A stretch of 64,000 nt of DNA from Paracoccaceae bacterium (GCA_029243395.1 JAQWSE010000013.1:1-64000); one strand, 5' to 3'. Shown: positions 19,081 to 28,665, counted from the stretch's first letter. Translations and numbers: made by a program. Notes: generated by a model not told the origin, from the sequence alone.

Positions 19081-21069
19081 ATGATAAAAGCCAAAATAGA
19101 TTCATTTAAGAAAGTTCTTATAGCAAATCGTGGTGAAATAGCCGTAAGAATCATAAAAACCCTCAATCAACTAGGGTTGCAATCAGTGGCTGTTTACACA
19201 GAAGTTGACAAGAACTCTCCGCATGTGAAACTTGCTGATGAGGCTATAAAAATTGGTGAAGATTCTTTGGTCACCAGTTATCTGTCTATTGATAGAATGA
19301 TAGAAGTAGCACACCAGACAAATTCTGAAGCTATTCATCCAGGTTATGGATTTTTGTCCGAAAACCCGGAGTTTGCCGAGCAATGTGAGAAGAAAAATTT
19401 GATATTCATAGGTCCAAAACACGATGCGATTGCGAAAATGGCTAATAAGAAAGAAGCAAAAGAAATAGCAAAACGGGCAGGGGTTCCATGTTTGCCTGGT
19501 TACAGCATAAAAAAGTCAGATCATTTAAATGAAATTATCCATGCTGCAGAACGTATTGGCTACCCAATCATGATTAAAGCTACGGCTGGAGGTGGCGGAA
19601 AAGGCATGAGGGAGATAAAAAACAGGAAATCCCTTGAAAACGATTTGAACCTAGCAAAATCAGAAAGCCTTGCTGCTTTTGGTTCTAGTGAAGTGATTTT
19701 GGAGAGAGCTATTGCTCATTCCCGGCACATTGAAGTCCAGGTCTTCGGAGATCAAAAAGGAAACTTAATTCACCTTGGAGAACGAGATTGTTCTATTCAA
19801 AGGAGAAATCAAAAAATTATTGAGGAATCGCCAGCTCCTTCAATCTCTAAGAGCTTACGAAATCAACTTTATTCAGAGGCAATAAAATTAACTAAGGCTA
19901 TTAATTATACAAATGCTGGAACAGTGGAATTTCTTGTCGATGAAAATGAGAAACCATATTTCTTGGAAATGAATACAAGGTTGCAAGTTGAGCACGCTGT
20001 CACAGAACTGGTAACAGGTTTAGATCTAGTTGAAATGCAGCTAAGGATAGCAGATGGTCAACAATTATCTATAAATCAGAAAGAGGTAAGCTTGTCAGGG
20101 CATGCTATTGAGGTTCGCTTATATGCTGAAGATCCTCGAAATGATTTTCTTCCAAGTTCTGGAATTTTAAATATGTGGAAGTTTAGTGATTCCAAGTATA
20201 TTAGAGTGGATAGCGGTGTATTAGAGGGGCAGAATATATCACCTCTTTATGATCCTATGTTGGCCAAAATAATTGCCTGCAAATCCAATAGAAAAGAAAG
20301 CATTCTTGAGTTGAAAAAATTCCTATCAGATTTTTCTGTTTCAGGGATTAAAAATAATAGAGACTTGCTGATTGATATACTAAGACAAAAAGATTTTCTA
20401 TCAGCTAAATTAAGCACCTCATTCTTAAATGAAGTTTATCCAGAGGGTATTAACTTCAAAGGAGCAAAGGCAAAAGATTTTGCCGTTGCTGCAGCACTTT
20501 TTTATGAATCAGGGTTTAATACTATTCAAGAAAAAAAACCCCTGATACCCAAGAAATTAAAAAATTGGTCCAACCTAGATTATTTGCGAAAAATAATAAA
20601 CTTGGAATTCTTAGGCAAAATTAGGCAGATATATATTTCTCCACTGGATACTAGCTACTACGAAGTCAATGTTGACAAACAGAAATTCAAGGTAGCTTTT
20701 ACGAATGAAAAAATAGTGGTTGATGGATCAAACTTTTCATTTGTCAGTTTTTCGCAAATTAGCAATCAGTTAACTTTAATAAAAAAAGATTCTTCACTGG
20801 ATTTTTCATCAGCGGAGTCCCCAGAAAATTTTATACACAAAATATCTGATGGAGTTATTCAATCACCCATTCATGGTAATATTGTTGATATTTGTTTCAA
20901 AATTGATCAAAGAGTGAAAGCTGGAGACACACTAGCAATCCTAGAAGCAATGAAAATGCAGCATGAAATTTTGGCTACAGAAAATGGTACAATAAAAATC
21001 ATCAATTGCACTATAGGTTCACAGGTTGCAGCAGGTGAAATTTTAATCAAAATCGAAACAGAAAAATGA
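19081..21069 (+). CDS. Acyl-CoA carboxylase, biotin carboxylase / biotin carrier (alpha) subunit
   Basis: The 662-residue protein carboxylates its own biotin with ATP and bicarbonate, supplying the adjacent beta subunit. The biotin-carboxylase N domain starts at KVLIANRGEIAVRI; the ATP-grasp glycine loop is MIKATAGGGGKGMRE near residue 165. Further motifs are HIEVQVFGD, EMNTRLQVEHAVTE and RLYAEDP. The C-terminal carrier domain has the biotinylation site EAMKMQHEI near residue 629. Size and layout match MccA/AtuF-type subunits. The two subunits are cotranscribed. Confidence 0.93.
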   Translation: MIKAKIDSFKKVLIANRGEIAVRIIKTLNQLGLQSVAVYTEVDKNSPHVKLADEAIKIGEDSLVTSYLSIDRMIEVAHQTNSEAIHPGYGFLSENPEFAEQCEKKNLIFIGPKHDAIAKMANKKEAKEIAKRAGVPCLPGYSIKKSDHLNEIIHAAERIGYPIMIKATAGGGGKGMREIKNRKSLENDLNLAKSESLAAFGSSEVILERAIAHSRHIEVQVFGDQKGNLIHLGERDCSIQRRNQKIIEESPAPSISKSLRNQLYSEAIKLTKAINYTNAGTVEFLVDENEKPYFLEMNTRLQVEHAVTELVTGLDLVEMQLRIADGQQLSINQKEVSLSGHAIEVRLYAEDPRNDFLPSSGILNMWKFSDSKYIRVDSGVLEGQNISPLYDPMLAKIIACKSNRKESILELKKFLSDFSVSGIKNNRDLLIDILRQKDFLSAKLSTSFLNEVYPEGINFKGAKAKDFAVAAALFYESGFNTIQEKKPLIPKKLKNWSNLDYLRKIINLEFLGKIRQIYISPLDTSYYEVNVDKQKFKVAFTNEKIVVDGSNFSFVSFSQISNQLTLIKKDSSLDFSSAESPENFIHKISDGVIQSPIHGNIVDICFKIDQRVKAGDTLAILEAMKMQHEILATENGTIKIINCTIGSQVAAGEILIKIETEK

Positions 21070-21115
21070 TCATATTAGATTAGCTTAAGGTCTTAAAGAT
21101 ATTGGAAAAAACAAT

Positions 21116-21911
21116 TTGGAACAGGTAGAAGATTTTCTTAAGGAGAGTAAAGCACTCCATGATCTTATGGTTGGCAGGAAAAAAAGTGATTTTAGGAAAA
21201 TTACACAATTCAAGGATTGGGTTATTAGTGATGTTTTTGGTCACCTATATATATTCAACCTTGCCGCTATAAAAACTTTAGATTCCTCTGTTACGTTTGA
21301 TAGATTCTTTAAACCTATTTGGCAGGGACTTGAGGCAGGTCAAAGTTTTCTAGAGGTGAATCCCTTTTTTGAAAAATTATGACGATCTTGGAGTTTTTGA
21401 AATCTGGTGGAAAAGTTGTTTGGATGTTCATAAAGCATATTCGGAAGCTGATCCTAAAAGGAGAGTGAAGTGGGCAGGGCCAGAGATGAGTGCAAGATCA
21501 TCTATTACAGCGAGGCAAATGGAAACGTGGGCTCATGGTCATGAGATTTTTGATTGTCTAGGGATTTCTAGACGAGAAGAAGATTATATTGAAAACATTG
21601 TTCATATGGGGGTATCAACTTTTGGGTGGACTTTTGTCAATCGACAATTACCCGTGCCCGGGGAAGCGCCATACGTTTCATTAATTCTCCCGTCTGGAAA
21701 GTTTGTAAGTTATAACGAAGAGAGTAATTCAAGTTTTGTGAAGGGCGACGCTGTTGATTTTTGCCAAGTGGTAACCCAAACGAGAAATATTCTAGATACC
21801 TCATTGAAGATAAAAGGAGAAGCTGCACGACAGTGGATGAATCTAGCGCAATGTTTCGCTGGAAGGCCTGAAGATCCACCAAGGAGAGGTCAGAGATACA
21901 TAAAACTTTAG
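21116..21911 (+). pseudogene. DinB-like / maleylpyruvate isomerase-like protein (TIGR03084-type), broken by a +1 frameshift
   Basis: Two overlapping frames, 21116-21382 and 21369-21911, together encode one ~265-residue protein of the mycothiol-type DinB/maleylpyruvate-isomerase-like family I recall as TIGR03084. The first part is the N-terminal helical half (LxDLMVGRKKSDFRK, then WVISDVFGHLYIF). The second carries the family segment MSARSSITARQMETWAHG and ends in VVTQTRN and AQCFAGRPEDPP. The break is at T6, 21365-21370: removing one T gives NPFLKNYDDLGVFEIWW, which joins the halves smoothly. It is therefore a one-base homopolymer insertion, a sequencing error, or less likely programmed slippage. 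It follows the carboxylase operon closely. The function of the family is unclear. Confidence 0.75.
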
Positions 21912-21924
21912 TGATGCTTCACAA

Positions 21925-21953
21925 GAAAAAAGGCCCACTTAAAAAGTGAGCCT
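21925..21953 (-). terminator. Rho-independent terminator of the FadL-type gene
   Basis: On the minus strand AGGCTCACTT and AAGTGGGCCT pair (one G-U) around a short loop and are followed by six T. It lies between two convergent genes and probably serves the outer-membrane protein gene. Confidence 0.8.
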
Positions 21954-21975
21954 CTTCATTAGAGTATAAAAAATA

Positions 21976-23118
21976 TTAGAAACTAATTTTTGTTCCTATT
22001 GAAATTCTGCTTCCTTTATTATTGGTGAAAGCTGCCAAACCACCTGCACCAGTTGACAGTGGAACACCAGCATTATCATCACCGAATGAAATCAAAGCGT
22101 AAGAAGCATTGATCTCTACATTATCAGTGATTTTCAGGGATGCCCCTACAAAATTATTAGATGATCCTTTGAATGGAGCTAAAGCACTTGCAGCTGCACC
22201 TGTGTCAGTTGATGCACCTTTTGATGTGCCAACTATGGCTGTGAGTTTATCATTCACAACAAATGCAGCACCAATTGTATAATCTGTGCCTGACTCTGGG
22301 TTATAAATGTTTCCTTGACCCGCTGCTGTATGAACTGGTCCAGAAATAACAAACTTTTTATATTGTGATGATCTCCAATTTGCAAAGGCTATTATTTTTG
22401 GTGTAATTGCCGAACGTAATTTGATAATCATAGAACTAGGTGCAATTACGTCGTCAGGTGCACCTGCAGTTGTAGCGCCTCCAAATATCTCAGTCGTCTT
22501 GGCTGATTTGTGGGCAATTTCAGAGTTATACTGAATTGATGCTCTCAAGTAAATTTCAGGGATTTCGTAAGCTGCACCTATAGCAAAACCAGTGCTAGTT
22601 CCTGTATCTAGTTTATATTGATAGCCTCCAGCAACAGTCATGGTTGGGTTTCCAGCTCCTCCTAAGAAAGGTTTATTGAGCGTGGCTTTGTATTGATTAA
22701 GTCTAAAGCCACCAAAAACTTTTACGTTACTAGAGAGCGCGCGAGAAGCGATAATAGCTGTTTCACTGCTTGTTACTTTAGCTCCAGTATTTGTCAATAT
22801 GCCATTAGTGTAGTTAAGATCAACTAAATAAGGGCTACTAGTACTAATACCAACGGAGGTTCCGCTGTAATCCCACTTAGCTGACATAGACATTCCGGAA
22901 GCTGTTGCGTAAGGGTTGTCTAAAACATAGCCTTCTGGGTGTGTACCGCTTACCTTTGGTGTCACTGAGGATCTTGTGATAGCTATGGATCTACCACTAT
23001 CTAATATATATGAGTAATCTTGCGTTCCAGCTCCGTTACTGTCAGGTCCTACCCCAAATACAGAACCGGCCGAGAATGATGCGACAGAAATTATCGCTGC
23101 AAATATGTTTTTGTTCAT
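21976..23118 (-). CDS. FadL/OmpP1-like outer-membrane transport protein
   Basis: The 380-residue protein has a signal peptide (MNKNIFAAIISVASFSAGSV) and a body rich in alternating polar and hydrophobic beta strands. It ends in phenylalanine (GTKISF), the usual signature of an outer-membrane beta-barrel. The start was set at the ATG of MNKNIF with GAGG upstream; the frame extends 53 codons further with no signal-like sequence. FadL-type channels let long-chain fatty acids or other hydrophobic compounds cross the outer membrane, which fits the acyl-CoA genes on both sides. Assignment to FadL rather than another barrel family rests on overall character and context. Confidence 0.72.
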   Translation of the reverse strand: MNKNIFAAIISVASFSAGSVFGVGPDSNGAGTQDYSYILDSGRSIAITRSSVTPKVSGTHPEGYVLDNPYATASGMSMSAKWDYSGTSVGISTSSPYLVDLNYTNGILTNTGAKVTSSETAIIASRALSSNVKVFGGFRLNQYKATLNKPFLGGAGNPTMTVAGGYQYKLDTGTSTGFAIGAAYEIPEIYLRASIQYNSEIAHKSAKTTEIFGGATTAGAPDDVIAPSSMIIKLRSAITPKIIAFANWRSSQYKKFVISGPVHTAAGQGNIYNPESGTDYTIGAAFVVNDKLTAIVGTSKGASTDTGAAASALAPFKGSSNNFVGASLKITDNVEINASYALISFGDDNAGVPLSTGAGGLAAFTNNKGSRISIGTKISF

Positions 23119-23307
23119 CGTTATGGCCTCTAATTTATTGTACAATTGCCAGATACATATCAGACAACAGGGGTATTTCCAATAAAAAATGCAATTTGGG
23201 TTGATTTTGAAGTGCAAGGTACCCAAAAGTGTCAGAAATGTAACACGCTTGAAAAAATGTAGTTCTAGTCCCCTCAAAAGTTAAACTATGTTTTTACCAA
23301 TTTTGTT

Positions 23308-24417
23308 TCAATCTCCATTGATTTGCCATTCCCTGAGAATATCTCCCAAAGATTTTTGGATATTATCTGTGTCGGGAAGATAATTAGCGGAAGTTCTTGA
23401 AAACTTAGGAGCAGTATTGGCTTGCAAAACGCCATTCTTTTTAAAAAAGGTATTCCTATCTTTGTTTTGTGGATGGTTTTCGACTTCTTCCCAATTTAAA
23501 ACTGGTTCAACGCACGCATCCGTTCCTTCAAAGATTTTACCCCATTCTTTTCTTGTTCTTGTTAGAAAAATATTTTTTAGTTCCTCACTCAGTTCGGGCC
23601 ATTTTTTTTCGTTTGTTTGTTCTGTTACCCAGTCTAATTTCAGACCTAATTTTTCTACCAGGATTGCAAAAAACTTGTTTTCTAAAGCCCCTACCGAAAC
23701 ATAGTTGCCATCTTTGGTTTCGTAGCATCTGTAATAAGGACACCCTCCGTCCAATAAATTTTCTTCTCGTTCATTTTTCCATTTATTTTCAGCAATATAT
23801 GAATGAATTAAACCCATTAAAGCAGGAACACCTTCAACCATCGCGGCATCTACAACTTGCCCTTTCTTTGAGTGGGTTTTTTCCCACAAGGCACTAAGTA
23901 TCCCTAGAATTAAAAACATTGTACCACCCGCATAGTCTGCAAGCAGATTTAAAGGTGGGATCGGAGGTTGACTTTTCAATCCTATGGCATTGAGAGCGCC
24001 GGTTATGGATAGGTAATTAATATCATGTCCTGCTTTTTGACTGTAAGGGCCATCTTGTCCCCATCCGGTTATTCTCCCATAGACTAACCCTGAGTTAATT
24101 TTTTCACAGTCTTTTGGTCCCAAGCCAAGCCTTTCCATTACGCCTGGTCTAAATCCTTCTATTAGGACATCTGCTTTACTGATTAGTTTTTTAGCAATTT
24201 TATTTCCACCGGGACTCTTCAGATCTAAGGCGATCGTGCTTTTACTCCTATCTAGTATATTCGTTGATGATTTTTCCCGATGCTCTCGTTCAATTTTAAC
24301 CACTTGAGCCCCAAGGTCTGACAATAACTGGCCTGCAAGTGGAGCTGGCCCTATTCCTTCAAATTCTACTATTCTTAAACCAAAAAGGGGTCCCTTATTT
24401 AATGTTTCTATATTCAA
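23308..24417 (-). CDS. CaiB/BaiF family protein, alpha-methylacyl-CoA racemase-like
   Basis: The 369-residue class III CoA-transferase fold protein opens with GLRIVEFEGIGPAPLAGQLLSDLGAQVVKIE. It carries GHDINYLSITGAL and NLLADYAGG, the regions that supply the catalytic His and Asp in alpha-methylacyl-CoA racemase. Length matches racemases (~360). The enzyme would epimerise the 2-methyl centre of branched acyl-CoA esters so that dehydrogenases can act. The start is TTG at 24417, overlapping the upstream stop (TTGA), with GGAGGAAT upstream; this suggests translational coupling to the SDR gene. A true CoA-transferase role cannot be excluded. Confidence 0.87.
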   Translation of the reverse strand: MNIETLNKGPLFGLRIVEFEGIGPAPLAGQLLSDLGAQVVKIEREHREKSSTNILDRSKSTIALDLKSPGGNKIAKKLISKADVLIEGFRPGVMERLGLGPKDCEKINSGLVYGRITGWGQDGPYSQKAGHDINYLSITGALNAIGLKSQPPIPPLNLLADYAGGTMFLILGILSALWEKTHSKKGQVVDAAMVEGVPALMGLIHSYIAENKWKNEREENLLDGGCPYYRCYETKDGNYVSVGALENKFFAILVEKLGLKLDWVTEQTNEKKWPELSEELKNIFLTRTRKEWGKIFEGTDACVEPVLNWEEVENHPQNKDRNTFFKKNGVLQANTAPKFSRTSANYLPDTDNIQKSLGDILREWQINGD

Positions 24418-25175
24418 GCTAATCTTATTCCTCCGTCCAATCTCATAACAGTTCCATTTATGTAGTTGTTTTCCACAATCTGGCTTGCAAATAGGGCGAA
24501 TTCTTCGGGTATCCCTAATCGCTTTGGAAAAACGACGTTCTTCGATAATTCTTCACAAACTTCAGGTCCAAGACCTTCAAACATTGGAGTTAAAAATAAT
24601 CCTGGAGCTATGCAGCAACAACGTATTGCATCTCTTGCCAAATCTCTCGCTATTGGTAGGGTCATAGATGCAACCCCGCCCTTAGAAGCTGCATAGGCCA
24701 CTTGTCCCTTTTGGCCTTCTATGCCAGCTACAGAGGCGGTATTAATAATGACTCCCTTTTCTGAATTCACTTCTAAGGAATTATGAACCATCTGCTTTGC
24801 ACACAAACAAACCACGTTAAATGTACCTATAAGGTTTACTTCGACAACTTTTTTAAAATTATCAAGACTATGAATGCCTTCTTTTCCTAATGTTTTTTCT
24901 GCTATTGCTATACCAGCACAATTGACATTAATGGTTATTTTTTTAAACCTTCTTACTACTTCTGTAATAGCTTCTTTAACATTGCTGGGATCTCGCACAT
25001 CAACAGGAAAAAAAACAGCATTTTTTCCTAATTCATCTGCAAGTAGAGAGCCTTTATTAGAATCGCTATCAAAAATACATACTTGACAGCCTTTTAGGTG
25101 AAATCTTCTGACTGTAGCTTCTCCTAAACCAGAGGCCCCACCCGTAATTATAGCAACGCTGTTTTCAAAATTCAT
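24414..25175 (-). CDS. SDR, 3-hydroxyacyl-CoA dehydrogenase type II (HSD10-like)
   Basis: The 253-residue short-chain dehydrogenase has the cofactor motif TGGASGLGEA, DVRD, the NVNCAGIA segment, catalytic Ser in NTASVAG and YAASKGG (Tyr-x-x-x-Lys). The pattern GGASGLGEATVRR with the later IAPGLFLTPM is typical of the HSD10 / 3-hydroxy-2-methylbutyryl-CoA dehydrogenase group. It would oxidise 3-hydroxy groups of (branched) acyl-CoA. It forms an overlapping pair with the racemase-like gene. GGAAG precedes the ATG. Confidence 0.88.
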   Translation of the reverse strand: MNFENSVAIITGGASGLGEATVRRFHLKGCQVCIFDSDSNKGSLLADELGKNAVFFPVDVRDPSNVKEAITEVVRRFKKITINVNCAGIAIAEKTLGKEGIHSLDNFKKVVEVNLIGTFNVVCLCAKQMVHNSLEVNSEKGVIINTASVAGIEGQKGQVAYAASKGGVASMTLPIARDLARDAIRCCCIAPGLFLTPMFEGLGPEVCEELSKNVVFPKRLGIPEEFALFASQIVENNYINGTVMRLDGGIRLA

Positions 25176-25214
25176 TCTATCTTCCCAGAAAATCTATTCT
25201 CTTTTTCGTTCATA

Positions 25215-25961
25215 TTAACCTCTTCCTATATAGGGCATTTTAGTTGCCATTATTGTCATAAATTGAACATTTGTATCGAGTGGTAAGTTAGCAATATTGA
25301 GAACACTTGCTGCCACATGTTTCGGATCCATCGTGGCCTCCGGTTTTATTGATCCATCTGCCTGTGCGACCCCCGTAGACATTTTCTTCACCATTTCAGT
25401 GCGGGCATTGCCAATATCTATCTGACTGCAGGTTATATTAAAAGGCCTCCCATCTAGAGAGAGTGATCGTGTTAATCCTGTGATTGCATGCTTACTAGCA
25501 GTGTAGGGAGCGGAGCCAGGGCGAGGAACATGGGCAGAAACGGATCCATTATTAATAATACGACCGCCTTGGGGATTTTGCTTCCTCATCAGCCTAAAAG
25601 CAGCCTGTGCACAGAGAAAAGACCCGTTGAGATTAATATCAATAACTTCTTTCCACTCCTCATATGTCATCTCATCAGGCATTTTTGAGGGATTTCCAAT
25701 TCCAGCATTATTAAATAAAACATCTAGCCGTCCCCAAGTCCCCGCTAGTCTTTGGAAACTAGCATTAACGTCATTTGGGTTTGACACATCACAAGGTAGC
25801 ACAAGGGACTGCGGATGTTCATTAGCTGTCTCTCTAAGGGTGAGCTCATTTCTTCCAATGAGAGCAACTTTAAAACCTTCTTCCAAAAATGTTTGTACAC
25901 AGGTCTTCCCAATGCCTTTGCTGGCTCCGGTAATCAAGATGATTTTCTGTTTATTATTCAA
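25215..25961 (-). CDS. SDR oxidoreductase in the sugar-acid operon
   Basis: The 248-residue classical SDR shows TGASKGIG, NNAGIG, NNGSVSAHVPRP with the catalytic Ser, and YTASKHA. The C terminus departs from the usual VDGG ending (it ends MATKMPYIGRG), seen in SDRs without the standard C-terminal loop. The TTG start at 25961 has AAAAGGA 8-9 nt upstream. It lies 14 bp after the IlvD/Edd gene, so they are cotranscribed. Substrate is unknown; sugar or sugar-acid oxidation is inferred from context. Confidence 0.87.
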   Translation of the reverse strand: MNNKQKIILITGASKGIGKTCVQTFLEEGFKVALIGRNELTLRETANEHPQSLVLPCDVSNPNDVNASFQRLAGTWGRLDVLFNNAGIGNPSKMPDEMTYEEWKEVIDINLNGSFLCAQAAFRLMRKQNPQGGRIINNGSVSAHVPRPGSAPYTASKHAITGLTRSLSLDGRPFNITCSQIDIGNARTEMVKKMSTGVAQADGSIKPEATMDPKHVAASVLNIANLPLDTNVQFMTIMATKMPYIGRG

Positions 25962-25975
25962 ATACTTATCCTTTT

Positions 25976-27757
25976 TTAATGATTGTCTCTGGGGATAATT
26001 TTAGCAATCTTTTTATATGCTGTGGCTAATTCTAAGCAGCCACCATCAGCAAGCTGTCCAACATTTTTCCTGTATATTTCTTGCCAGGGTGTATGATTCT
26101 TGATTTCAGGGGGGGTCCAAGCCTGCTTTCTCGCTTCCCATTCTGCAACCGGAATTTCTGCATTTAAGGTGCAATTGTTTAGATCAAGTGTCACTGGATC
26201 ACCAGTCTCCAAGAAAGCCAACCCACCTCCTACAACAGACTCTGGCGATGCATTTAAAATAGAGGGACTTTCAGAAGTCCCTGATTGTCTTCCATCTCCT
26301 ACAGTCGGCAGGTGACTGATACCTTCTTTTAATAGTTTATCGGGGGGTTGCATGTTAACAACTTCGGCTGAACCAGGGTAGCCAATGCATCCAACTCCCC
26401 TAATAAAAAGTATCGTTTTTTCATCAATTTGTAATTCTGGATCATTCAGTCTGTCGTGATAATCTTCTGGTCCCTCAAAGACTACGGCCTTTGCCTTTAA
26501 AACATTTTTTTCTCCAGATTTCGAAAGAAACCGAGTTTTGAAATCTTTTGAAATCACAGAAGTTTTCATTAGAGCACTATCGAATAGATTCCCTGATAAT
26601 ACTAAAAAACCTGAGTTTTCTCTAAGAGGTTTTGTGACTGGGGTAATAACATCTTGATCTTTACTTTTTTCCTTTTGAACTCTTTCCTGGACTGTTTTAC
26701 CTGAAACGGTCATTTGATCGCCATGCAATAGTTGGGCGATCAAAAGCTCGCCCATTACCGCTGGAACCCCTCCACTTCTAAAAAATGCTTCACCAAGATA
26801 TTTTCCTGCAGGTTGCATATTGACTAAAAGTGGGATGTGAAAGCCTATTTTCTGCCAGTCTTTAACTGCAAGTGAAACCCCAGCATGTCTTGCTACCGCT
26901 TGCAGGTGTGGAGGAGCGTTGGTTGAACCTCCAATTGCTGAGTTAACGACTATAGCGTTTTCAAACGCTTTTCTTGTGAGAATGTCAGAAGGTTTAAGGT
27001 CTTCATAAACCATTTCCACAATTCTTTTACCAGTTAAGTATGCCATTGACATTCGTTCTCTGAAGGGAGCTGGAATAGCTGAGCATCCTGGTAGACTCAT
27101 TCCCAAAGCTTCGGCCATGGCATTCATTGTGGAGGCGGTTCCCATCGTATTACAATGACCTAAACTGGGTGCAGAAGCGCAGACCCTAGACATAAATTCT
27201 TCGTAATCGATTTTACCCTCAGCTAATAGACGCCTTCCTTCCCATACAATCATGCCAGACCCTGCCAATTCGCCTTTCCACCAGCCATCTAACATCGGCC
27301 CTCCTGATAAAATGATAGCAGGAAGATCTACGGTCGCTGCTCCCATAAGCATGGCAGGGGTGGTCTTGTCACATCCGGTTGTTAGCACCACGCCATCAAT
27401 AGGATAGCCATGTAAAACCTCAACAAGGCTCAGATAAGCCAAATTCCTATCCAATGCGGCAGTTGGTCTTTTACCTGTTTCCTGTATTGGATGGACTGGG
27501 AATTCCATAGGAATGCCACCAGCATCTCGTATGCCTGCCTTAATTCTATCCATTAGAAAGACATGTATTTTGTTACAGGGAGCTAAGTCAGAACCAGTCT
27601 GAGCTATACCTATAATTGGTCGGTCCGCTTGAAGTTCCTCTCTTGTGAACTCTTGGTTTTGGTAGCGCTCCAGATAGATGGCCGTCATGCCTGGGTTATT
27701 GGGATTATCGAACCATTCTTGTGATCGGAATTTTTTGTTGGCTTTAGTAGATTTCAT
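25976..27757 (-). CDS. IlvD/Edd family sugar-acid dehydratase (gluconate, arabonate or xylonate type)
   Basis: The 593-residue protein is an iron-sulphur dehydratase of the IlvD/Edd superfamily. Cluster-ligand contexts are visible as LAPCNKIH, TTGCDKTTPA and GHCNTMGTA. Length near 590 and the early DRPIIGIAQTGSDLAPCN segment match the sugar-acid branch (arabonate, xylonate and D-gluconate dehydratases) rather than branched-chain amino-acid IlvD. It removes water from an aldonate to give a 2-keto-3-deoxy acid. The ATG at 27757 has AGGAGA upstream. With IdnD, gluconate 5-dehydrogenase and KdgK nearby, D-gluconate is the substrate I favour; pentonates remain possible. Confidence 0.88.
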   Translation of the reverse strand: MKSTKANKKFRSQEWFDNPNNPGMTAIYLERYQNQEFTREELQADRPIIGIAQTGSDLAPCNKIHVFLMDRIKAGIRDAGGIPMEFPVHPIQETGKRPTAALDRNLAYLSLVEVLHGYPIDGVVLTTGCDKTTPAMLMGAATVDLPAIILSGGPMLDGWWKGELAGSGMIVWEGRRLLAEGKIDYEEFMSRVCASAPSLGHCNTMGTASTMNAMAEALGMSLPGCSAIPAPFRERMSMAYLTGKRIVEMVYEDLKPSDILTRKAFENAIVVNSAIGGSTNAPPHLQAVARHAGVSLAVKDWQKIGFHIPLLVNMQPAGKYLGEAFFRSGGVPAVMGELLIAQLLHGDQMTVSGKTVQERVQKEKSKDQDVITPVTKPLRENSGFLVLSGNLFDSALMKTSVISKDFKTRFLSKSGEKNVLKAKAVVFEGPEDYHDRLNDPELQIDEKTILFIRGVGCIGYPGSAEVVNMQPPDKLLKEGISHLPTVGDGRQSGTSESPSILNASPESVVGGGLAFLETGDPVTLDLNNCTLNAEIPVAEWEARKQAWTPPEIKNHTPWQEIYRKNVGQLADGGCLELATAYKKIAKIIPRDNH

Positions 27758-27836
27758 GCTGACTCTCCTCACACGGTTTGAAGTAATGGCTCAATGTAAT
27801 TGTTCTATAGATTGACTATAACTTCAATACCTTACA

Positions 27837-27864
27837 CCTCGTATCGAGGCGATTGAGATAATCG
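27837..27864. promoter_or_regulatory. Two adjacent inverted repeats upstream of the dehydratase operon
   Basis: In the 146-bp gap between the gluconate 5-dehydrogenase stop and the dehydratase start lie CCTCGTATCGAGG (27837-27849, arms of 5) and CGATT-5 nt-AATCG (27850-27864). Such short palindromes in a promoter-sized gap could be operators for a sugar-responsive regulator. No regulator gene is adjacent. Confidence 0.3.
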
Positions 27865-27903
27865 AAATATTTAATTAAAAAAAAACTAAAAATGCTATGT
27901 AAT

Positions 27904-28665
27904 CTATATAGTCGCTGTTATCCCTCCATCTACATATATAGTTTGTCCATTAACAAAGCTTGATGCTTTTGAAGATAAGAATACACAAACCCCAACCAGT
28001 TCTTCCACTTTTCCCCAGCGACCAGCAGGCGTTCGGTGAATTAACCATTTTGAAAAATCATTATCTTTGACTAAGGCTTCATTAAGAGGGGTATCAAAAT
28101 ATCCGGGAGCTATCGCATTGCACTGAATCCCAAATTTGGCCCAATCTGCGGCCATCCCTTTGGTCAAATTAACAACTGCTCCTTTGGTCGCGGTATAAGG
28201 TGCTATTCCTGGTCTTGCTAATGCTGCTTGCACCGAAGCTATGTTAATTATTTTGCCTGTTTTACGTGCGATCATTCCGTCAACGATTGCCTTACTTACA
28301 TAAAACATCGATTGCACATTTGTTTTCATGAGGGACTCGAATTTTTCTGATGGGTATTCTTCCAAAGGTTTTCTATATTGTATACCTGCATTATTTACTA
28401 AGATGTCAATTTTTCCGGATTCAGTGTAGTGTGATATAGCAGTATTGATATCTTGTTCATCAGTCACATCAAAAGGTAGTAAATCAATTTTTGCCGTATA
28501 TTTGCTTAATTCTTTGGCAGCTAGTTTTAATTTTTTACTATCTCTTCCATTTAGAACTATCCTTGCTCCAAATTGAGCTAGGCCCTTAGCAAGGCCGAGA
28601 CCTATACCCTGGGAGGATCCCGTTATAAGGGCTACTTGTGATTCAAGATTAAATAAATTGGACAC
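27904..28665 (-). CDS. idnO: Gluconate 5-dehydrogenase-like SDR
   Basis: The 253-residue SDR begins FNLESQVALITGSSQGIGLGLAKGLAQFGA. It contains LVNNAGIQYRKPLEEYP, the catalytic IASVQAALARP and YTATKGAVVNLTKGMA, and ends with the VDGG motif. These segments are characteristic of gluconate 5-dehydrogenase (IdnO/GnO), which interconverts 5-keto-D-gluconate and D-gluconate. The GTG start at 28665 leads into MSNLFNLE. It is divergent from idnD, and the two enzymes catalyse successive steps of L-idonate catabolism. Confidence 0.85.
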   Translation of the reverse strand: MSNLFNLESQVALITGSSQGIGLGLAKGLAQFGARIVLNGRDSKKLKLAAKELSKYTAKIDLLPFDVTDEQDINTAISHYTESGKIDILVNNAGIQYRKPLEEYPSEKFESLMKTNVQSMFYVSKAIVDGMIARKTGKIINIASVQAALARPGIAPYTATKGAVVNLTKGMAADWAKFGIQCNAIAPGYFDTPLNEALVKDNDFSKWLIHRTPAGRWGKVEELVGVCVFLSSKASSFVNGQTIYVDGGITATI

